DNA of 64,000 nt from CAYYJR01 sp964472305 (GCA_964472305.1 CAYYJR010000018.1:38879-102878), one strand, 5' to 3'; counted from the stretch's first letter, positions 25,372-35,252 are shown. Notes: generated by a model from the letters alone, not told the origin. Numbers and translations are program-made.

Positions 25372-28300
25372 CTACGATTTTATCGCCGTGTCTTTCGGAC
25401 GCCCTCGCCAGCAATGGCGCAATGCGGCGGCGAGTTCACGGTATTCCTGGTTGCGCGCCAGCAGGCGGTCAGCGGTATCCAGGTACCATTCCATGGCATC
25501 TAGCCGCTGGCTCTCTTCGAATTTCCGAAAAAAGTTCGCAGCAGAGCCGGCGTAGAAAAGCAACTTCACAATGGCTGCGGCTTCCAGCGGTTGCGGGTGC
25601 ACCGTCAGCGCGGGAGGCGCAGTGGCGGGCAGTAAATCATGATAAAAACCAAGCAACTCTTCCACTTCGCCTTCATTAAGCTGCACTTCCGGGGAGAACA
25701 ACAGTGTGGCGAGGTCAAACGCCGACGGACCTAGGGTAGCCTGTTCGAAATCCACCGCCACCACCCGCTCGTCGATAAGCTGCAGGTTGCCTGGCGTATA
25801 TTCGAAATGGATAAACGTTTTCGGCTCATCGAGCAGCACGCTCACCAGTGGGCGCAGGGCAATTTCCAGGCGCGCGCGTTCGTCGACAGACAACCGCCGC
25901 CGTTCCAGCGCCAAGATGCGGTCGAGTGCGATAGTGATGGAGTTGGTGTAATATTCCGGCGTCAGCACTTCCTTGACAATGCGTGAAATCTCACGTTCCA
26001 TGCGCGGCAACACCGGCAGCGTGTGCACGCGCAGCATCACCAGCGTCTCGATGCCCCGTCGCAGCAATGCCATACGTCCCGCCTGATCGTCGGGTGTCAG
26101 CGCCTGCAGCGCGCCGGCCAGGTCCTGTTGTCCCAGATCCTCAATGAACAGCACCGCCATGCGCGATCCCAGGTGGCCGCCGTAACTGTGCGGCACCGGC
26201 GCACCCGCCTCCTGCAGAATCTGCAGCACGCCGCGTTCGCGCCGATAACAGGCGGAGAAAAAGGCGATCTGTGTATCCTCGTAGCATTTCGCCACCAGCG
26301 ACGGTGGCAGGTGTGCCTCTTTGCCCTCCAGCATGATGCGATACAGCGTATTGCGCGACGGCTTGCGAATGCGCATGAATTCGCGCACCTGCAGTCCGCC
26401 CGGCACCTCCAGCGCGCGACTGATTTCCGCCGGTGTCAATCGTAGCGTCTCCGCCAGTTCGCTCAGCGCAGACGGCGCCGTTTCCCCCGCCGGCAGTTGC
26501 AGTGTGGCCTGTGCCCACGCCAGCAATTGATGCAGTTCGTCGCGACGCATCGCCAGCGTGGCATCCATGCGGCGATACAGGTCCTGACCGCTGTCCGGGC
26601 CGTCCAGCTCACCCACGCTCTCTGCCTTGCGCTGCTCGTGTGCCAGCAGATCACGCAGGTCCTGGGTATAGCGTATAGCTGCTTCTACCTTGGCGGCCAA
26701 TGCGGTGAACTCCGCGGTGGAGGTGAAAGCAGTACGTTCGACGCGCTTGGCCAGTGCAGCGCCATGCTCGCACGCCTGATGATACAGTCGCCCGGCCAGG
26801 TGCCCCACGCGTACCTTCGCACTCTGAATAGTCTCCGGCAGGCCGGGCACGCGCGCCAACCGCGCGGGCGGCAACTGCTCCCACAACTTGATGGCACGCA
26901 ACAGTTCATCGCGTCCGAAATAGATCTTTCCGAGCTGCACCACCACATTCTCGCGAATAAGCAGGTTGCGCAGCGGTATCTCTTCCCACTCTTCAGCCGC
27001 ATGGTCGAACATCTTGTATTCGGCGTAGATCTTCCCCAGCGTGGCGCGCGCCTCGATTTCCGAAATATTGCGCCAGAGAATGCTCTCCGCGGCGATGGCG
27101 CTCACCATGCTTTCGGAGATGGCGGTAACCTCCTCCACGCTGTACCAGTGCATGCCGAATACTTCCATCGGCAACCCTTTATACAGCGCCAGCAGGCGTT
27201 CTCCACCCTGTTCCGGACGTTCGAGGCCGAGGAAATAGTTCGCCCGCACCACTTTTTGCATGGCGGCGAAGGTGAGAAATGCCACCTGCAGCAATAAGCC
27301 GAGTACCCAAAACCATCCATAACCCAGCGTACCATTCGTCACCTCACGCGCGGGGAGTGCCAGCAGCGCCAGCATGCCGGACAACAGACTGATGCCAGCA
27401 AAGAGAGCAAGGATAGGCCACGGCCCCCAGGTGAGCCACTGGAAATGGTGATGCAGCGGGGTGCAGAGGAAAGGGCGAAAAATTTCGGTGGTCTGATGGC
27501 GCAACAGTCGCACCGGCCCGCGGAAGAATTTGATCACCGTCACTTGAATTAATACCGAGACAGTGTTGATGACGAACGGCGCCCCCAGCAACAGAAACAA
27601 CCATTCCGACCCGGAAACCAGCGCCAGTGTGCCGACCAACGCGCCCAGGCCTAGCGCCCCGGTATCGCCCATAATAATGCGCGCGGTGGGACGATTGTAG
27701 AAAAGGAATGCGAGCAAGCTGGCCAGTGCCAATATCGGCAATATCAGGGGAATGCCTTCGTGCTGCAGCAGGCCACCGAGCAGAAGGTAGCCAATGCAAG
27801 TCAACGACAGGCTGCTGCCCGCCAGTCCATCCATGCCGTCGGTGAGGTTGACCGCATTCGCGGCGGCGACGATGACGAACACCCCAAACGGCACGAACAA
27901 CCAGCGTAACGTGACCCAGCCGAAGAAGGGGAGAAACACCGCGTTGGGCGCCTGCATCGCCGGCACTTCGCGCGCTGACCACATGAACATCAGCAGCACG
28001 ATGATAAGGGCGCAGCCGGTTTGCAGCGCCAGCTTGGCCCACTCGCCCAATCCACGCGCGGCCATCACCTTACGCCAATCATCAATGAGACCGATGCCGG
28101 CGAACGCCAATCCGCTAAGCAGGCACAGCCATGCTGCAGGTGGCACAAAGGTGCGCTGCCAGGTCACCAGCCACGCGACCAGCATACCGGTGGTCAGCGC
28201 GGCAAAAATGGCGACACCGCCGCCCAGCGGTTTCTTATGCCGGGGGAAGTGCCGGTAGATGAGTTCCTTGCCTGCTTTACGCTCGCGCGAGCGGAAGCGG

Positions 28301-28392
28301 GCAAACGCCCGCAGCACCGCTCGGGTATACACCATTCCGAACAGTACGGTAACCGCAGCCAACAGCACGTAGCGAAGGGCCGGATTCATCAT
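25372..28392 (-). CDS. MraY-type phosphoglycosyl transferase fused to a helical domain and an aminoglycoside-phosphotransferase-like kinase
   Basis: A single 1006-residue open frame. Residues 1-375 are a polytopic prenyl-phosphate phosphoglycosyl transferase: GLIDDWRKV (about 100), NAVNLTDGMDGLAGS (about 180-193), FYNRPTARIIMGDTGALGLG (about 231-250) and TPLHHHFQWL (about 311), the HHH box of the MraY clade that makes lipid I. Residues 385-640 are helical and TPR-like. Residues about 700-960 resemble APH kinases: VLFIEDLGQQDL, and HFEYTPGN with VDFEQATLGPSAFDLATL; the catalytic Asp of HxDxxxxN is Glu here. There is no clear ribosome site, and TATTAT at 28402-28397 places the transcript start near ATG 28389, suggesting leaderless translation. 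Confidence 0.85.
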   Translation of the reverse strand: MMNPALRYVLLAAVTVLFGMVYTRAVLRAFARFRSRERKAGKELIYRHFPRHKKPLGGGVAIFAALTTGMLVAWLVTWQRTFVPPAAWLCLLSGLAFAGIGLIDDWRKVMAARGLGEWAKLALQTGCALIIVLLMFMWSAREVPAMQAPNAVFLPFFGWVTLRWLFVPFGVFVIVAAANAVNLTDGMDGLAGSSLSLTCIGYLLLGGLLQHEGIPLILPILALASLLAFLFYNRPTARIIMGDTGALGLGALVGTLALVSGSEWLFLLLGAPFVINTVSVLIQVTVIKFFRGPVRLLRHQTTEIFRPFLCTPLHHHFQWLTWGPWPILALFAGISLLSGMLALLALPAREVTNGTLGYGWFWVLGLLLQVAFLTFAAMQKVVRANYFLGLERPEQGGERLLALYKGLPMEVFGMHWYSVEEVTAISESMVSAIAAESILWRNISEIEARATLGKIYAEYKMFDHAAEEWEEIPLRNLLIRENVVVQLGKIYFGRDELLRAIKLWEQLPPARLARVPGLPETIQSAKVRVGHLAGRLYHQACEHGAALAKRVERTAFTSTAEFTALAAKVEAAIRYTQDLRDLLAHEQRKAESVGELDGPDSGQDLYRRMDATLAMRRDELHQLLAWAQATLQLPAGETAPSALSELAETLRLTPAEISRALEVPGGLQVREFMRIRKPSRNTLYRIMLEGKEAHLPPSLVAKCYEDTQIAFFSACYRRERGVLQILQEAGAPVPHSYGGHLGSRMAVLFIEDLGQQDLAGALQALTPDDQAGRMALLRRGIETLVMLRVHTLPVLPRMEREISRIVKEVLTPEYYTNSITIALDRILALERRRLSVDERARLEIALRPLVSVLLDEPKTFIHFEYTPGNLQLIDERVVAVDFEQATLGPSAFDLATLLFSPEVQLNEGEVEELLGFYHDLLPATAPPALTVHPQPLEAAAIVKLLFYAGSAANFFRKFEESQRLDAMEWYLDTADRLLARNQEYRELAAALRHCWRGRPKDTAIKS

Positions 28393-28396
28393 CAGT

Positions 28397-28426
28397 ATAA
28401 TACTGTAGTACTCAGCGCCACGTCCA
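28397..28426 (-). promoter_or_regulatory. Putative promoter giving a leaderless transcript for the MraY fusion
   Basis: Minus strand TGGACG (28426-28421), 18-bp spacer, TATTAT (28402-28397). The expected start falls on the second ATG (28389). Confidence 0.4.
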
Positions 28427-28515
28427 GTGGCGGATGAAGCGATGACACACCGGCGGGGATGAAGGGGTGATTGAATCCAGGGGGGATATGACGTGTTCTA
28501 CCCGAGACGAGCCGG

Positions 28516-29931
28516 CTATTGCTCCAGCAACAATCCGCTGGCCTGCGGCATACTGCCGATAGTGAGCGTTTTCACGCGGCGCCCGGTGCGAGCATCAAGA
28601 ATGATCACGGTTTTCGGCAACTGACGCAAGTCGTCGAGAAGCCCGTGAATATCGCTCCCGGGCGTCTGGCTTTGGCTGGTGTTGTTTTGTGTGATCGTGC
28701 CGGTGCGCTGCATAGTGTTGGCAACATTGATGTTGCGCAACTGGGGAGCGTTCTTTTGACGTATATCGGCCTCGCGCCCCGGGTCGCCGGGGGTGCCGAC
28801 CAGATATAGTTTGCCACCGTCCGGGGCGACCGCGAGTGACGAGAGGTAGCCGAACGCGCCGAAATGACCCGTTACGCGATGCGTTTTCAGGTCCACCACC
28901 TGTAAATCGTACGCGTCGGCTATGGTCAACGGCGTGACGGATTGCGACCGTGTTTGCTTCTCACTGCGCTGTGCACCGCGCACGTCGGATTGTGAAGGCG
29001 GGGGTGGCACACGGCCATAGACATACAACCGCGATCCATCGGGAGCTATCGCCAGCGCGATGACGGCGTTCATCCCGTCCAGCGGATAACGGGTCAACAC
29101 ATTGGTGCGGGTGTCGATCTCATCTAATGCCGGACCGTCCACCGCAGGACTGGCAGTGGTGTTGAAGGTGCTGTTCTGCATGATAGTGGCAGCACTTATC
29201 TGCTCTGTCGGCATGCCGGAGAGGCGTTCCTGGATAGCATACACCTTCGTCCCATCGGAGCGCATGGCCAGCGCGCGACTGGTAGCCGTGCCGAGGGGAA
29301 TCGTATCGACCAGCCGGTTCGACGTCAGGTCCACCACTGAGATTGACCGACTCGACCAGTCGGCGGTATAGAGCTTTTTGCCGTCCGGTGTCATCGCGCT
29401 GTCGAGTGGATTCAGTCCGATATTCAGAATCGCCGTGACCTTGCGTTCAGCCAGGTCCACGCACAGGACTCGGCCGCGCGTGGTGTTGCGCTGGCCCGGC
29501 ATCCCGGCGGTGACGACATAGACGCGGCGGCCATCGGGATGCGCGTGCACGCTGGCCAGCGGCGCAATGTCGAGTGGGATGCGATCAGACACCCGGCGTC
29601 CGGGCAGATCGACCACCAGCAATTTCGGCTGGGAGGCGGCGGCGGAAGGTGTCTGCGTCAGTGGCGTGCCGGGATACGTGGTGACGTAGGCTTGTCGCTT
29701 ATCCGGCGCGAAAGTGATACGGTAGCCATACTCGCCCAACGGAATGGCGTCAACCACGGTATCTGTCGCCAGGTCGATCACCGACAGGTTGGACGAGAGG
29801 GTATTGACCACGAACAGCCGCGCGTTGGCGGCGGCGATGGCCAGCGAGATGCCGCCGGCAAGCAACACCACCACCCCCGCGAGGCAAAAGAGCGCGTATC
29901 GTTTGGCAAACCAATGCTTGGTCATATTCAT
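28516..29931 (-). CDS. YVTN-type beta-propeller protein, membrane anchored
   Basis: The 471-residue protein begins with a positively charged N-terminus and one hydrophobic helix (YALFCLAGVVVLLAGGISLAIA), a signal anchor, followed by seven or so propeller blades: LFVVNTLSSNLSVIDLATDTVV, LYTADWSSRSISVVDLTSNR, AIAPDGSRLYVYGR and LAVAPDGGKLYLVG. It lies outside the cytoplasmic membrane. Insertions rich in S, Q and T (about 305-330 and 415-440) are probably surface loops. The start could be 29931 or 29925; neither has a strong ribosome site. Such proteins often bind surfaces or other proteins; function here unknown. Confidence 0.82.
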   Translation of the reverse strand: MNMTKHWFAKRYALFCLAGVVVLLAGGISLAIAAANARLFVVNTLSSNLSVIDLATDTVVDAIPLGEYGYRITFAPDKRQAYVTTYPGTPLTQTPSAAASQPKLLVVDLPGRRVSDRIPLDIAPLASVHAHPDGRRVYVVTAGMPGQRNTTRGRVLCVDLAERKVTAILNIGLNPLDSAMTPDGKKLYTADWSSRSISVVDLTSNRLVDTIPLGTATSRALAMRSDGTKVYAIQERLSGMPTEQISAATIMQNSTFNTTASPAVDGPALDEIDTRTNVLTRYPLDGMNAVIALAIAPDGSRLYVYGRVPPPPSQSDVRGAQRSEKQTRSQSVTPLTIADAYDLQVVDLKTHRVTGHFGAFGYLSSLAVAPDGGKLYLVGTPGDPGREADIRQKNAPQLRNINVANTMQRTGTITQNNTSQSQTPGSDIHGLLDDLRQLPKTVIILDARTGRRVKTLTIGSMPQASGLLLEQ

Positions 29932-30107
29932 GATCCCATCAGGGCGGCATTCCACCCACAGCGGTACTCTTCGCGCACGCGCCGGTCCACGGAAATCCGC
30001 TCCTGATACACCGCCGGCATCCTTCTCGTGCTACTTATCGAGTCTTCGACTCGATCTGCCTAGCGCGGATGGTATTTCGCCCATTCGGTTGCGATTCGCA
30101 CGACACA

Positions 30108-31172
30108 CTACGCGGTCAGTCCCGCCACCGTCTCCGCATCAAGTTTTTTCACCAGCGCCGCTACCAATTCGCACGCGCGGTCAAAGTCGTCACGATTGAT
30201 AATCGACGTATGGCTGTGGATATGCCGTGCCGGCACGCCGAGTACGATCGACGGTACGCCTGTCTTGTGCAGGTGGATCACCGAGGCGTCGGTGGTGCCG
30301 CCTTCGTGCAGCGAAAACTGCAACGGCATCTCCAATTCTTTCGCGGTGTCGATCACCAGGTCGCGCAACTTCAGGTTCGGAATCATCCGCGCGTCGAACA
30401 TGTAGACCGTCGGCCCTTTGCCCAATTTCACTGACGATTCCTCCGCGCTGATGCCGGGCACGTCGCCGGCGATATCCGATTCCAGAATAAGCGCCACGTC
30501 AGGATTGGTCTTTTCCACGCTCGTTGTTGCGCCGCGCAATCCCACTTCTTCCATGACTGTCGCCACCCCGCACAGCGTATTGGGGTGCGCTTCCCCCGCG
30601 AACTGCTGCAGCGTGCGGATCATCATCGCGCAGCCCACCCGGTCGTCAAACGCTTTCGCCAGGTACATTTTCGGATTCGCCATCGTGCCGAATTTGCTGT
30701 CCGGCACCACCGCATCGCCCACGCGCACGCCGAATGCCTCGACCTCACTTTTCGAAGTCGCGCCGATGTCGATATACATGGTCTTTTTCTCGATTACCTT
30801 ATTGCGCTCGTCCTGCGGAATCATGTGCGGCGGTTTGCTGCCGATCACGCCGGGCAAGTCGCCGGTATGCGTCTTCACCATCACGCGCTGACCGAGCAGC
30901 ACCTGATCGAACCAGCCACCCAGCGCCACGAATTTGAGAAAACCGTCGTCAGTGATGTGACGCACCATGAAACCGATTTCATCCATGTGCGCGGCCAGCA
31001 TGACCGTCGGGTGCCCGGTCCCCTGCGTGCAGATCACGCTGCCGACGTTATCACGCGACACTGTCCCCAGCGGTTCGACATACCGCTGCACGACGGCGCG
31101 GACGTCCGCCTCGTTGCCAGACACTCCGTGCGCATCGGTCAACTCTTGTAATAACCGTTCCACTTGAGCCAT
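30108..31172 (-). CDS. M42 family metallo-aminopeptidase
   Basis: The 354-residue dinuclear zinc peptidase (glutamyl aminopeptidase/tetrahedral TET type) shows the metal and catalytic blocks in order: VMLAAHMDEIGFMV (His-x-Asp), LAKAFDDRVGCAMMIRTL (bridging Asp), ATVMEEVGLRGA (catalytic Glu pair), LILESDIAGDVPG (Asp), and RHIHSHTSIINRDD (His). It would trim N-terminal residues from short cytoplasmic peptides. ATG 31172 is preceded by GGGGATGA. No clear operon partner. Confidence 0.92.
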   Translation of the reverse strand: MAQVERLLQELTDAHGVSGNEADVRAVVQRYVEPLGTVSRDNVGSVICTQGTGHPTVMLAAHMDEIGFMVRHITDDGFLKFVALGGWFDQVLLGQRVMVKTHTGDLPGVIGSKPPHMIPQDERNKVIEKKTMYIDIGATSKSEVEAFGVRVGDAVVPDSKFGTMANPKMYLAKAFDDRVGCAMMIRTLQQFAGEAHPNTLCGVATVMEEVGLRGATTSVEKTNPDVALILESDIAGDVPGISAEESSVKLGKGPTVYMFDARMIPNLKLRDLVIDTAKELEMPLQFSLHEGGTTDASVIHLHKTGVPSIVLGVPARHIHSHTSIINRDDFDRACELVAALVKKLDAETVAGLTA

Positions 31173-31255
31173 GCTTCATCCCCATTCCGGTCGTTTAGCG
31201 TTGTTCCGCGCCATCGTAGGTGATGTGCGCGATTTTGTCCAGTCACCGCGCTTGC

Positions 31256-31948
31256 TCATTCGATTTCGGACCACAGTGCGAGCACCAGTGCTTCGGGTTC
31301 ACGCTCCGGCGCGGGTGTCGCGTCAAGGGCCACGGTTGGCGCTGTCTCGACCGGCGGTGTTTCTGCCAGCAGCGTGGACACCGTAGCGGTGGCATCAGGA
31401 ACGGGCAATGCGGGCGTGATCGCACGCGCCGGAACAGGTTGGACGACCGTTCGGCGCGCGCGAGGCGTCGTCTCAGTAATCACCGGGCGATGTACCGGGA
31501 CAGCGGCGGGCATGTCCGGTCGCGGTGGCGGGAAATGCACGGGCTCGTCCGGGAGGGACGTCACCGTGCGTGGTATGGGGGCATGGATCATGGGAGGCGC
31601 ATTCCGTGTGACGGTCGGTACCGGGCGTGGCCCCAGACGTGGGATCACCAGCGCCGTGATCACCGCCACGGCACCCAGCGCCATGGCGGTTCGTGCCCAA
31701 ACGCCGGTATGCCACGGTCGCCGCGCGCGATGCGCAGCCAGCCGCGCGTCGAAGGCCGCGCGTGACGGCGCTTCCGGCGCGGCCCAGCACGGCAGCACTG
31801 CGGCGATGCCGCGTAACGCGCCATATTCCGCGCGGCAGTCGGCGCAGATGGCGAGATGCGCCTCCACCGCGGACAGGCTCCGGGCCTCCAACTCGCCATC
31901 CAGCAAGGCGGAAAGGCTGGCACGCGTCATCGAACACTGCTGGTGCAT
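31256..31948 (-). CDS. Zinc-binding anti-sigma factor
   Basis: The 230-residue protein starts MHQQCSMTRASLSALLDGELEARSL and has the zinc anti-sigma signature VEAHLAICADCRAEY (HxxxCxxC, residues about 32-42). One transmembrane helix (AMALGAVAVITALVI, about 95-110) is followed by a long proline-rich exported tail. This is the standard architecture of a membrane-held ECF anti-sigma factor. ATG 31948 has GGAGGA upstream and overlaps the TGA of the VIT-VWA gene (ATGA), so the two are translationally coupled. The cognate sigma factor is the first gene of the same cassette. Confidence 0.85.
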   Translation of the reverse strand: MHQQCSMTRASLSALLDGELEARSLSAVEAHLAICADCRAEYGALRGIAAVLPCWAAPEAPSRAAFDARLAAHRARRPWHTGVWARTAMALGAVAVITALVIPRLGPRPVPTVTRNAPPMIHAPIPRTVTSLPDEPVHFPPPRPDMPAAVPVHRPVITETTPRARRTVVQPVPARAITPALPVPDATATVSTLLAETPPVETAPTVALDATPAPEREPEALVLALWSEIE

Positions 31949-34335
31949 CACACGGTCCTCCGGGCATGGCGGAACCGTCGCAACAGCCCGACAGGCAACG
32001 TCAGCGCCAGCGCCCATGCCCACTGCGACGGCACGCGCCGCGGGGTTGCCATCGCCTGCGATGCCGCGCCGCCCAACGCGGCTGTCGAGACGCCCAGTTC
32101 GGCATCGATCTTTGCCTTGATCTCCTTGAACTCCACCGGCGTAAATTCGGCCTCCTGCCCATCCTTGCCGGTCTCGATGGCGAGATCTTTCACCGCGACC
32201 GTCACGTTCGCATCCTGACTCAGGAAGCGCGCCAGGCGCGGATTGGCGTTGACGAGCTGGAAGTAGGCAGGTGAAAAGGCTTTCACTTTCAGCACCCGCT
32301 GGGTGGTTTTATAATTGACATCCACCCACTGCGTGCCGGATTGCACGAAAGAGCGCTGGTTGATATTGCGCATCTGCGAGAGCTGCACTCGCCGGCCGTC
32401 GCCGGTCACAATCGTGCTGCCATTGGTCGATTGCGCCTGTGCGGCGTGCATGTTCGCTTTGCGATTCACTGATTGCGCCACCCCGGACGCGCCGGCGACT
32501 TCGTTGCGCATCGTTCCGATGGAATCCATGGCGAAGGACGCGTTGTCCGCATCGGCTCTGCTAAGAATGCGCGGTGCGGGTGCACCCGGCACAGTGGCAT
32601 CGGTATCCACCAGGAACGAAGTATATTCCGTGAGGATGCCGAACTCCTTCGACAGCCTGATAATTTCTTCCATGATCTCCTTGTTCGCGCCGTTCAACCG
32701 CGCCTGGTCCTCCAAATAGCCGATTTTACGCGTCGCCCACAATCGCGGAATGGAGTCGTCAGCCGTTGCGGTAGTGGGCAAGGTCACGTCGTAGGTGAAT
32801 GTCTGCCGTTTTCCTGCCGCCTCGCCGGTCAGTCGCAGCGTTGAACCGCCCACGCGCGGGTGGTAGCGCCCGGTCAGCAGCAGTTGCGATCCCTTGAACA
32901 GGTCGGGTAACTCCCTCGGATACAGATCGTGCACGTCGGCGTCGCCCCAATCCAGTTTCACGTTCATCAGCACCGGCGCGGCGATGCGCGTGTAGAACGA
33001 AGACACTTTCGCCTCGATATCCTCCCGGGGTAGCACGTTCTCGGCGGTGCCGTGGTTGGCGTCCGCCAGCATGTCCAGGAAGTGCGCGTTGTAGTCATAA
33101 CCGACGCCAAAGTTGAAGATGCGCGCGCGGAAGGTGTTGGCGCGCTTGACGTTGGCAAGAATCGTCTCCACGTTCGTCTCACCGGAGGTGGGCAGGCCGT
33201 CAGTGAGAAAGATGATGATGCTTGGACGGCCCGGATTACTCATCTCCTGCAGCATCCGCAGCGAGGTTTTCAACGCATCGTCGATATTGGTACTGCCTTC
33301 CGCGTGAATCGCGTTGACAAAGGCTTCCGCGTCGCGGATATCGTCGCGGTCGGCGGCGCGCATCTCGCGCTGCCAGGGGCGCACCTCTTCGTTATACGCG
33401 ATAACGTTGAACCGATCGCGCTTATCCAGGCTGTTCAGGCAAAACTTCAATGCCGCTTTCGCCTGTTCGATCTTCCCGTCGCCGGCCATGCTGCCCGACT
33501 TGTCCAGCACGAAAATGACATCCTTCGGCTGCACCTCGTCCGCGCGCAGGTCGGCTTTTGGAGCGAGTAGCAGCAGGAAATAGCCATCCCCGCCCTTCTC
33601 CGCATCACGATAGGTGAGCAGATCCAACCCCATGTCCTTCTCGCTCACGGTGTAATACAACACCAGGTCCTGGTCGGGCAGCACGTTCTTCGCGCGATAG
33701 GAGACGCGCGCGATATGCTCACCTTCGCGCTCCACCGTCACGGAATGGGTGGGCGAGTAGACGCTGCGGATGGGTTGCGCGCTCTTGATGGTGATATCGA
33801 CGCTGCACTCTTCCAGATTCCGCGCAGACATTTTCTCCGTTTTCAACGGATACACGTATTTGATCAATCCGCCGTCCGCCTTCAGCACTTCCTGATAGGC
33901 AATGCGAATGCGCTTGTCTTCACCCGGTTGGATGGGGAACACGCGCGCCTGGATCATGCGCGTGCCCAGCCATTCCAGCAGCGCCGGGTCGCGCCGCGAG
34001 GAGACGATGCCGTTGTAGATGCGCCGCGCTTCCTCTTTCTCCAGCGTGCGATAGGTCAGCGGTTCATTGTTCACATACATGGCGAACTTGGAGATGCTCA
34101 TGCCGTCGGCGATGGGAAAGATGTACGTGCCTTCCATTGGCTGCGAGGCATGGCTGCGGAACGCCTGGTCGATATCGGTGGTAGCAACCTGCCGGTCGAG
34201 TGTCACCTTCACGCGGTGATACGGCACGCTGAAGCGCGGCATTTCCGGACGAATGGGAATAAGCATCCCATCGGCCCGCACTACCGGCGACACGCCTGAC
34301 AGCAACAGCACCAGTACTAACATCATTCGCGACAT
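31948..34335 (-). CDS. VIT and von Willebrand factor A domain protein
   Basis: The 795-residue secreted protein has a signal peptide (MSRMMLVLVLLLSGVSPVVRA), a VIT domain (about 25-150, RVFPIQPGEDKRIRIAYQE), and a VWA domain with a complete metal site (DVIFVLDKSGSMAGDG, the DxSxS motif near residue 280, and IIIFLTDGLPTSG). A long C-terminal region ends in a hydrophobic helix and Arg-rich tail (WAWALALTLPVGLLRRFRHAR), which could anchor it. ATG 34335 is chosen because GGGAGGT lies 7 nt upstream; the nearby ATG 34341 is too close to that site. It sits between an ECF sigma factor and its anti-sigma factor and may be the ligand or output of that signalling unit. Confidence 0.85.
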   Translation of the reverse strand: MSRMMLVLVLLLSGVSPVVRADGMLIPIRPEMPRFSVPYHRVKVTLDRQVATTDIDQAFRSHASQPMEGTYIFPIADGMSISKFAMYVNNEPLTYRTLEKEEARRIYNGIVSSRRDPALLEWLGTRMIQARVFPIQPGEDKRIRIAYQEVLKADGGLIKYVYPLKTEKMSARNLEECSVDITIKSAQPIRSVYSPTHSVTVEREGEHIARVSYRAKNVLPDQDLVLYYTVSEKDMGLDLLTYRDAEKGGDGYFLLLLAPKADLRADEVQPKDVIFVLDKSGSMAGDGKIEQAKAALKFCLNSLDKRDRFNVIAYNEEVRPWQREMRAADRDDIRDAEAFVNAIHAEGSTNIDDALKTSLRMLQEMSNPGRPSIIIFLTDGLPTSGETNVETILANVKRANTFRARIFNFGVGYDYNAHFLDMLADANHGTAENVLPREDIEAKVSSFYTRIAAPVLMNVKLDWGDADVHDLYPRELPDLFKGSQLLLTGRYHPRVGGSTLRLTGEAAGKRQTFTYDVTLPTTATADDSIPRLWATRKIGYLEDQARLNGANKEIMEEIIRLSKEFGILTEYTSFLVDTDATVPGAPAPRILSRADADNASFAMDSIGTMRNEVAGASGVAQSVNRKANMHAAQAQSTNGSTIVTGDGRRVQLSQMRNINQRSFVQSGTQWVDVNYKTTQRVLKVKAFSPAYFQLVNANPRLARFLSQDANVTVAVKDLAIETGKDGQEAEFTPVEFKEIKAKIDAELGVSTAALGGAASQAMATPRRVPSQWAWALALTLPVGLLRRFRHARRTV

Positions 34336-34392
34336 GCGCATACCTCCCGCCTCAAGAATCGACACCGTTTCCGATGGTCCGTATTACAGCTA

Positions 34393-34983
34393 TTACGTTT
34401 GATCCGCGGAAAACGTTACCGCGTCCCGCAATTCTTCTTCGACTTCGACAAAGGGGCCAAGCGTGTGACGCAACGCCTGGCGGGCACGATGCGCGCGCAC
34501 GCGCACCGCTTCTTCGCTGGCGCCGACCACCTCGGCAATTTCGCGATAGCTGAAGCCTTCGTATTCGCGCAGCAGGATGACCACGCGCTGATCTGTCGGC
34601 AACGCGCTGACCGCCGCGCGCACCGCATCGGTCAGCGCCCCGCGCGCGCACAGTTCCTCCGGAGTGGCGCCGCCGTCGCGCAGCGTGTCGAGCGCCGACG
34701 CCGCGGCAGGCAATTCGCAGCGCGACAGCCGGCGCAGGCGGTCGGCGCCCAGGTTATGCGCGATGGTGAAAAGCCAGGTGGAAAATTTGCGGCCGGCCTG
34801 GTAGGTGCGGCGGCGATCATAGACGCGCAAGAAGGCATCCAGCGTGAGATCCTCCGCCCAGGCATCATCATGCAGCAACCGATGCAGAAAGCCGAACACG
34901 GGCTGCCGATACCGCTCGAACAGCAGCCCGAGCGCTTCCATATCGCCCGCAACCACGCGCATCATCAGTTCTTCATCCGACAC
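34393..34983 (-). CDS. ECF-family RNA polymerase sigma factor
   Basis: The 196-residue protein has region 2 (ALGLLFERYRQPVFGFLHRLLHDDAWAEDLTLDAFLRVY, FSTWLFTIAHNLGADRLRR) and region 4 (LPTDQRVVILLREYEGFSYREIAEVVGASEEAVRVRAHRARQ) of extracytoplasmic-function sigma factors, joined by a short linker. The start is GTG 34983 (VSDEELMMRV, family-like) or GTG 34995. It is followed by the VIT-VWA gene and the zinc anti-sigma gene in one direction. Confidence 0.9.
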   Translation of the reverse strand: MSDEELMMRVVAGDMEALGLLFERYRQPVFGFLHRLLHDDAWAEDLTLDAFLRVYDRRRTYQAGRKFSTWLFTIAHNLGADRLRRLSRCELPAAASALDTLRDGGATPEELCARGALTDAVRAAVSALPTDQRVVILLREYEGFSYREIAEVVGASEEAVRVRAHRARQALRHTLGPFVEVEEELRDAVTFSADQT

Positions 34984-35116
34984 GCCGCCACCCACCCGCT
35001 GTTATACGAATCAGAGCCCGCATGCGTTACAACCAGCACTGAGGAGAATACGATGTTAGATGGCGAAACCCCTGTAAATGTTCCCGCCGCACCGCTCGCG
35101 CGCCCATGGCGTCCCA

Positions 35117-35145
35117 TTGACGGACCCGGGGAGTTATGCTATATT
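35117..35145 (+). promoter_or_regulatory. Promoter of tRNA-Pro(GGG)
   Basis: TTGACG (35117-35122), 17-bp spacer, TATATT (35140-35145), 12 bp upstream of the tRNA. Confidence 0.75.
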
Positions 35146-35157
35146 TTCACCAGATAT

Positions 35158-35236
<79 letters not shown>

Positions 35237-35252
35237 ATGAATAGTGAAGAGA

